From the NCBI GenBank assembly GCA_006937955.1, contig SSNP01000015.1, positions 4,166,219 through 4,230,218 on the forward strand: 64,000 nt of DNA. The letters are read 5' to 3'. A program made the position numbers and the translations under genes. The notes under the pieces were generated by a model. The model had not been told where the DNA came from. It saw nothing but the letters and a program-made list of their open reading frames with translations, and did not search any database. Each line of letters opens with the position of its first letter. The stretch's first letter is position 1. The stretch is from Pachypanchax playfairii. Its lineage: Eukaryota > Chordata > Actinopteri > Cyprinodontiformes > Aplocheilidae. Positions 59,731 through 64,000 of the stretch are shown piece by piece.

Positions 59731-62700
59731 AACTGGCTCTGGCTCTTGACCATTTGTTGATATGAATCGGACTCGTTGCTTCTGTAATTGTGAGGGTTTT
59801 GGTTGTGTATATGAATAAACGTAAGTGAACTGAAGCACGTTTAAAACATTAAAAAACGAGTTTAGCAGCACACAAAATAAAACGTCACTCAAGTGTGAAA
59901 TCCCACCATGAGGTTGAAATATTTGTTTAGCTCTGAAAACAAAATGTTAGGAAGCATCTGTTGATGGATACTAGTGACTGTGGAGGTCTTTTGGAACCAC
60001 CAGCTGACTTCCATATTCTGGTCACCAGGAGACTGAAGAGCCTCGATTAGACCGAGGGCCGACAAGCTGAGACCTCTATCTGTAGGATCTGAAGTTCCTC
60101 TTGTGAGACAAGATGACACTGACAAATAACCACAACTGCAGCGATGATAAATTGGCCTTTTTTGGTAAAAGATCAGATAAAAATGGTTCAACAGAACTGA
60201 GGAATAAGAACTTCTAGTTTTTTTAATGAAATTTGACTCAAACTTGGTGGTGATGGTGACATGAATCTGTAGGGAAGTTTTGCCGTGAGATTCATCATGA
60301 CGGAAGGAAAAATTGATTTAACGCTGATAAGAAATTACAAAAGTTCAGAAAGAAAGATGTAAGCGCTATTTAATTTATATTATATAACACAAACTTCTTA
60401 CATCTAAAGGTAATTTAGTTATGTTCCAAGTAAATGGTCTAATGTTGATATTAATATACGTATTTATTCCAACTAAACTAAAAATGTGGATAAATCTCAG
60501 GTAAAACATCCGGTTTAAATTGTTTTATATCACCGGTAAAGCTCCAAAATCAGATGAAATTTACAAAAGTTAACACCTGATCTTCAACATCAGCCAGATC
60601 AGATTCGAAATTATCAAAAGAAGATGCAACAAATATTTCAACCTTGTTACGTGCATTTAAATAACTTATCATGTTCTTTCTTTCAGATTATAAAACTCCT
60701 GTTTTTCAGAGATTCGTCCAACAAATATCCTTTAATCTGAGAGAATCTTTGTTCTACAAGCATCTTATTTATTAAGACTCAGAAAACAAAAGAGAAGTAA
60801 GTCTGTTGAACAGTGTTACAAGTCATTATGACTCAATCTTTTATATGCTGCAGCTTATCTTGAGGTGGAATTTCAGAGTGTTTACCATTTAACAGCCCCT
60901 TTGAGCCACTAGTACCACAAACACAGGGGAAGTTAAAGACGAAAAAAATATATATTTTCTTTGGTGTTTGGGGTTGTTCAATTTCCTGCTGCAACAAAAA
61001 ATAACAGAACAGTTTCAGATGTACTATCTGGTAAAAATATTTATCATAATGCTGCTAAATATTTGCCAGATACAAGTAAATTTTGTTATTTTTGAGCAAA
61101 ATAAAGGTAAAGACTTTAGTTTGAGTTGGTTTTCAACATTTCAGTGACAATGTGTTGAATGTTACAGCGAGGCAGCAGGAGCTGGTGACTCTGGAATCGT
61201 GCTCTTCTTCTTTAAACTGAAGCTTTCTGCAGTCTGCACTCGTCTCCAGAGGTTTTTATTTACTCGCCTGTCAGTCACTGGGTTTGTTACATAGTGACGT
61301 TCTGAAGCTGAACCGACTGTTGCTAATGGGGCTGATGTATGCAACAGTGTTGCATGTGGGAAAATTGCCTCTGACATATTTCAGTGTATCGAATTTCTGT
61401 TGGCAGAAAAATAATTTGCAGAAGTCTCAAACACACTGAGTGAGTCTTTGTGGTTTTCTTGTTTTAAGATGTTATTCAGACTTAAACTATCTGCAAAGTT
61501 CCTGTTCGTGCACCAACCTCAAGCTTACAATATACATGTAGCTGTTCATAAATACTTCATAATAATGAAATGGAGGACATTTTATGGTAAAATATTTTAT
61601 TCAAATAGCTTAAACTTGAATAATTCTCATGCTTGATGTTGAATGTCGTGTTCTGAGCCACCTTGTGGATGCATGAGACACATCAGATGAATGCTGCAGA
61701 GCAACACTGTTGCAAAGAAAGAAAAAGAAAAAACAAAAAACGAGACAAAGCAATTTAACTAAACTTTTATTAAATGTTCTAAGGATCTGATGAATAAACT
61801 GGGCAATGCATGGTTTGTCAGTTTACAATCATTCAAAACAAAATACTCACAAGCAGCTTTAAGTCAAATTTGTTCCAATTATGTTAAATATGTAACTCTT
61901 CAGAACACGCTGTGCAGCAACGGTTACCGTCTCACGCTTGTGAAAGTTTCCACAGCAGCATCGTTTCAAGGCAGATACAACAAGTACATGTAGAAAAAAA
62001 CTATTACAAATGTTCATTCAGGAAAATATCAAAATTAAAATTAGCAGAAATTTCTAGCACTAAAATACATTTTTATCCTTGCAAAATAGTGTAAATACAT
62101 CTTTTATTAAAAAAAAAAAATCTATGGCACGTAAGAACTTTTGCACACGTATTAATACTAAAACGAAATTCAGAAAAAAATGGCACCCGTGGAATTTCTT
62201 TGTTTTATACAAAAGATTTTTGCTTTTATTACTTCTATTTGTGGCACGATCACTTCAACAGAAAGCAGGTTGTTGTCGTCATCAGCAGTACGTTAATACT
62301 GCTGCTGCTTTTTAACAAAACATTTGTGACAAGAAATTTTGGATTTCAATCGTACAAAAATACCCCCAAATGTTTTTATATATATCTCAAGCATATTACA
62401 ATCCCAATTATGAATTACAGAAAATTAAATAAAACAATGAGTAAAAAATGCTGGATCTCTGACTGGATGTTTTGAGAAACTTTCAAGTAAACTGTAACTT
62501 TCCAGTGTCTAAAGAAAATATATTTTTACTGTTTGAGGAAGGATATATGGTTAAAAATACATTTGAATAAGATTAAAGCAGAAATTTTAACCAGCAAATG
62601 ACTTTATCTGCAATTTCTCATCGACAAAAGTCAGCTTGGTTTATGAGACTCGCAGTAATTTTGTTTATTAAAGAAAAAAAAATACATTTTCTAATTAAAC

Positions 62701-64000
62701 ATTCATACAGAAAAACAATCGATGGAACTCTGATACTCTACAACAACAGAAAGAAGTGAAAACCAGACTCTTATTCTGGATTTTTTCCCCTCTGAAACAA
62801 ATAAAAAGGTCTTTCTATGATTCAGTGGAGCCCTGTGATTTCCACGAGGTGGAAAAAAATCGGACGGAATCACCGAATTTAACAAATAAAAGAATTATTC
62901 ATTGTAAAACACGGGATCTCGTATGGGAATGATCTGTGAGGAAAGCAAAGCAATAGTTTCTGATCTATTACAATCACCTGTATGAGTTACCTGTTAAAAC
63001 GGGGCTCGCCTCCACACATGAGAAGTCACCTGACGTCAGCTCTGGCGAAGAACCCGCTGACACACAGGAGGAATCAGGAGAACAACCTTCCTACTTCCAG
63101 TCAAAAACTCACATCAGAAACATGAAACAAATCAAACTCCATTTTAGTGAAGATTCAGCTGCTCCAAGTGACAAATCGGATTAAATGAATGTTTTTCTTA
63201 ACTACAAAACTTTTTCAGCACTTCAGTAACGGTTACTCTTTTTTTCCATTTAATAAATATTATTATAATGTAAAACACAGAATCCAGAAACAAAAATGGG
63301 GGAAAAAAAGGAATTTAGGACAAATTGAAATGGAATCAAAACATTTTTTGAGGCTCTAGTTTAGATCATTTTAAGGATTCATATTTGATTTCACTGAACG
63401 TTTGACAGCCTTTTATTTTATTTTAAATAAACCAGTTTAAAGAAAAACAGACCAAAACTTCTAAATGACCAAATAAATCTTTAATATCACATTGTGAGTG
63501 GGTTGTAAATACTGTCTGACTTGTAACAGAAGGCAGACTGTGGATCCATTCAGAAGAAAAAAATAAAGAAATTTCAAATAAAAACCCAAACAAAAGTAAC
63601 ATAATACTGCTCTAATAATCGTCCTGAAAGACAGAGTCAACAAGCATCCTGTGAAAACAGCCATTGAACTTCGATAAACCGTTTCCTGTGCACAGCAGAA
63701 ATGTGTGTGGACATTCCTAAAAACTTCTGAGTCTGAACCTTTTATTTTGAAATCCTGATACAAAACGGTGAAAGAAATAAAAAGAAACGAAAAGGTTTTT
63801 GTTCATTGTGTCATTGTGCTAATATGCTACATAAACCCACTTTATAAGGAATATTCTACCAAAATACAGTAAGTCCCTTTTTAACCAGTGACTTGCCTAA
63901 AATCAAATTTAGAAATAATTAAAAATTGGACTTTTCCAGATCTGTACAATGTGCTGTCGCGTTTGCAGCCACGATATGTTGCTGAGCTGATTTGTTTTGG

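Larger units (their letters stand above)
57741..64000. other. Right-end region; no protein gene supported
   Basis: Contains the probable mir-223 promoter side and a short poly-T (58147-58168). A fish interspersed repeat lies at about 59421-59730. From about 61.7 kb the sequence is AT-rich, with minus-strand AATAAA hexamers (for example at about 61765), which could be the 3' UTR of a leftward gene starting beyond the window; I have no coding evidence for that. Confidence 0.5.

Noticed and set aside
61790..62480. Several 60-91-codon ORFs near the right end
   Set aside because: Low-complexity, AT-driven translations; may be 3' UTR of a gene outside the window but not coding.

Overview
This window is nuclear DNA from a teleost fish. 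The genes have introns with GT-AG junctions, non-coding sequence is AT-rich, and the repeat set is fish-like: Tx1-type LINE, L2-like tails, hAT, Harbinger and TA-flanked TIR elements, and tRNA-derived SINEs. The coding content is sparse. I can support two protein-coding genes and one microRNA gene; most short open reading frames are chance or belong to mobile elements.

Minus strand, 31577 down to 4307: a complete eight-exon androgen receptor gene (ar) encoding 727 residues. Exon 1 carries the transactivation domain, exons 2 and 3 one DNA-binding zinc finger each, and exons 4 to 8 the hinge and ligand-binding domain. Lengths of exons 2, 3, 5 and 6 (152, 117, 145, 131 bp) equal those of the human gene as I know it. 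Intron 1 starts with a non-consensus GC donor. Introns 3 (10.3 kb) and 5 (8.2 kb) hold transposons and several stretches that look like conserved non-coding elements.

Plus strand, 52169 to 54259: a beta-1,3-N-acetylglucosaminyltransferase of the B3GNT3 type. One large coding exon is preceded by what looks like an 8-base coding micro-segment at the end of an upstream exon.

Minus strand, about 57740 to 57650: a clear mir-223 hairpin with both mature arms. In humans MIR223 and AR lie on the same stretch of Xq12, so their proximity here looks like conserved linkage.

Mobile elements are concentrated in 9.7-12 kb (a Harbinger-like element with a second element nested in its Myb-like coding region), 18.4-19.2 kb (a TIR element with a broken THAP zinc-finger exon), 23.9-25.3 kb (a TIR element split by another, with the unsplit copy at 41.7-42.2 kb), 45.4-48.2 kb (a decayed Tx1-like LINE) and 48.5-51.5 kb (LINE 3' tails). 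The ends of the window (1 to about 3.9 kb, and 58.2 to 64 kb) show no gene I can support.
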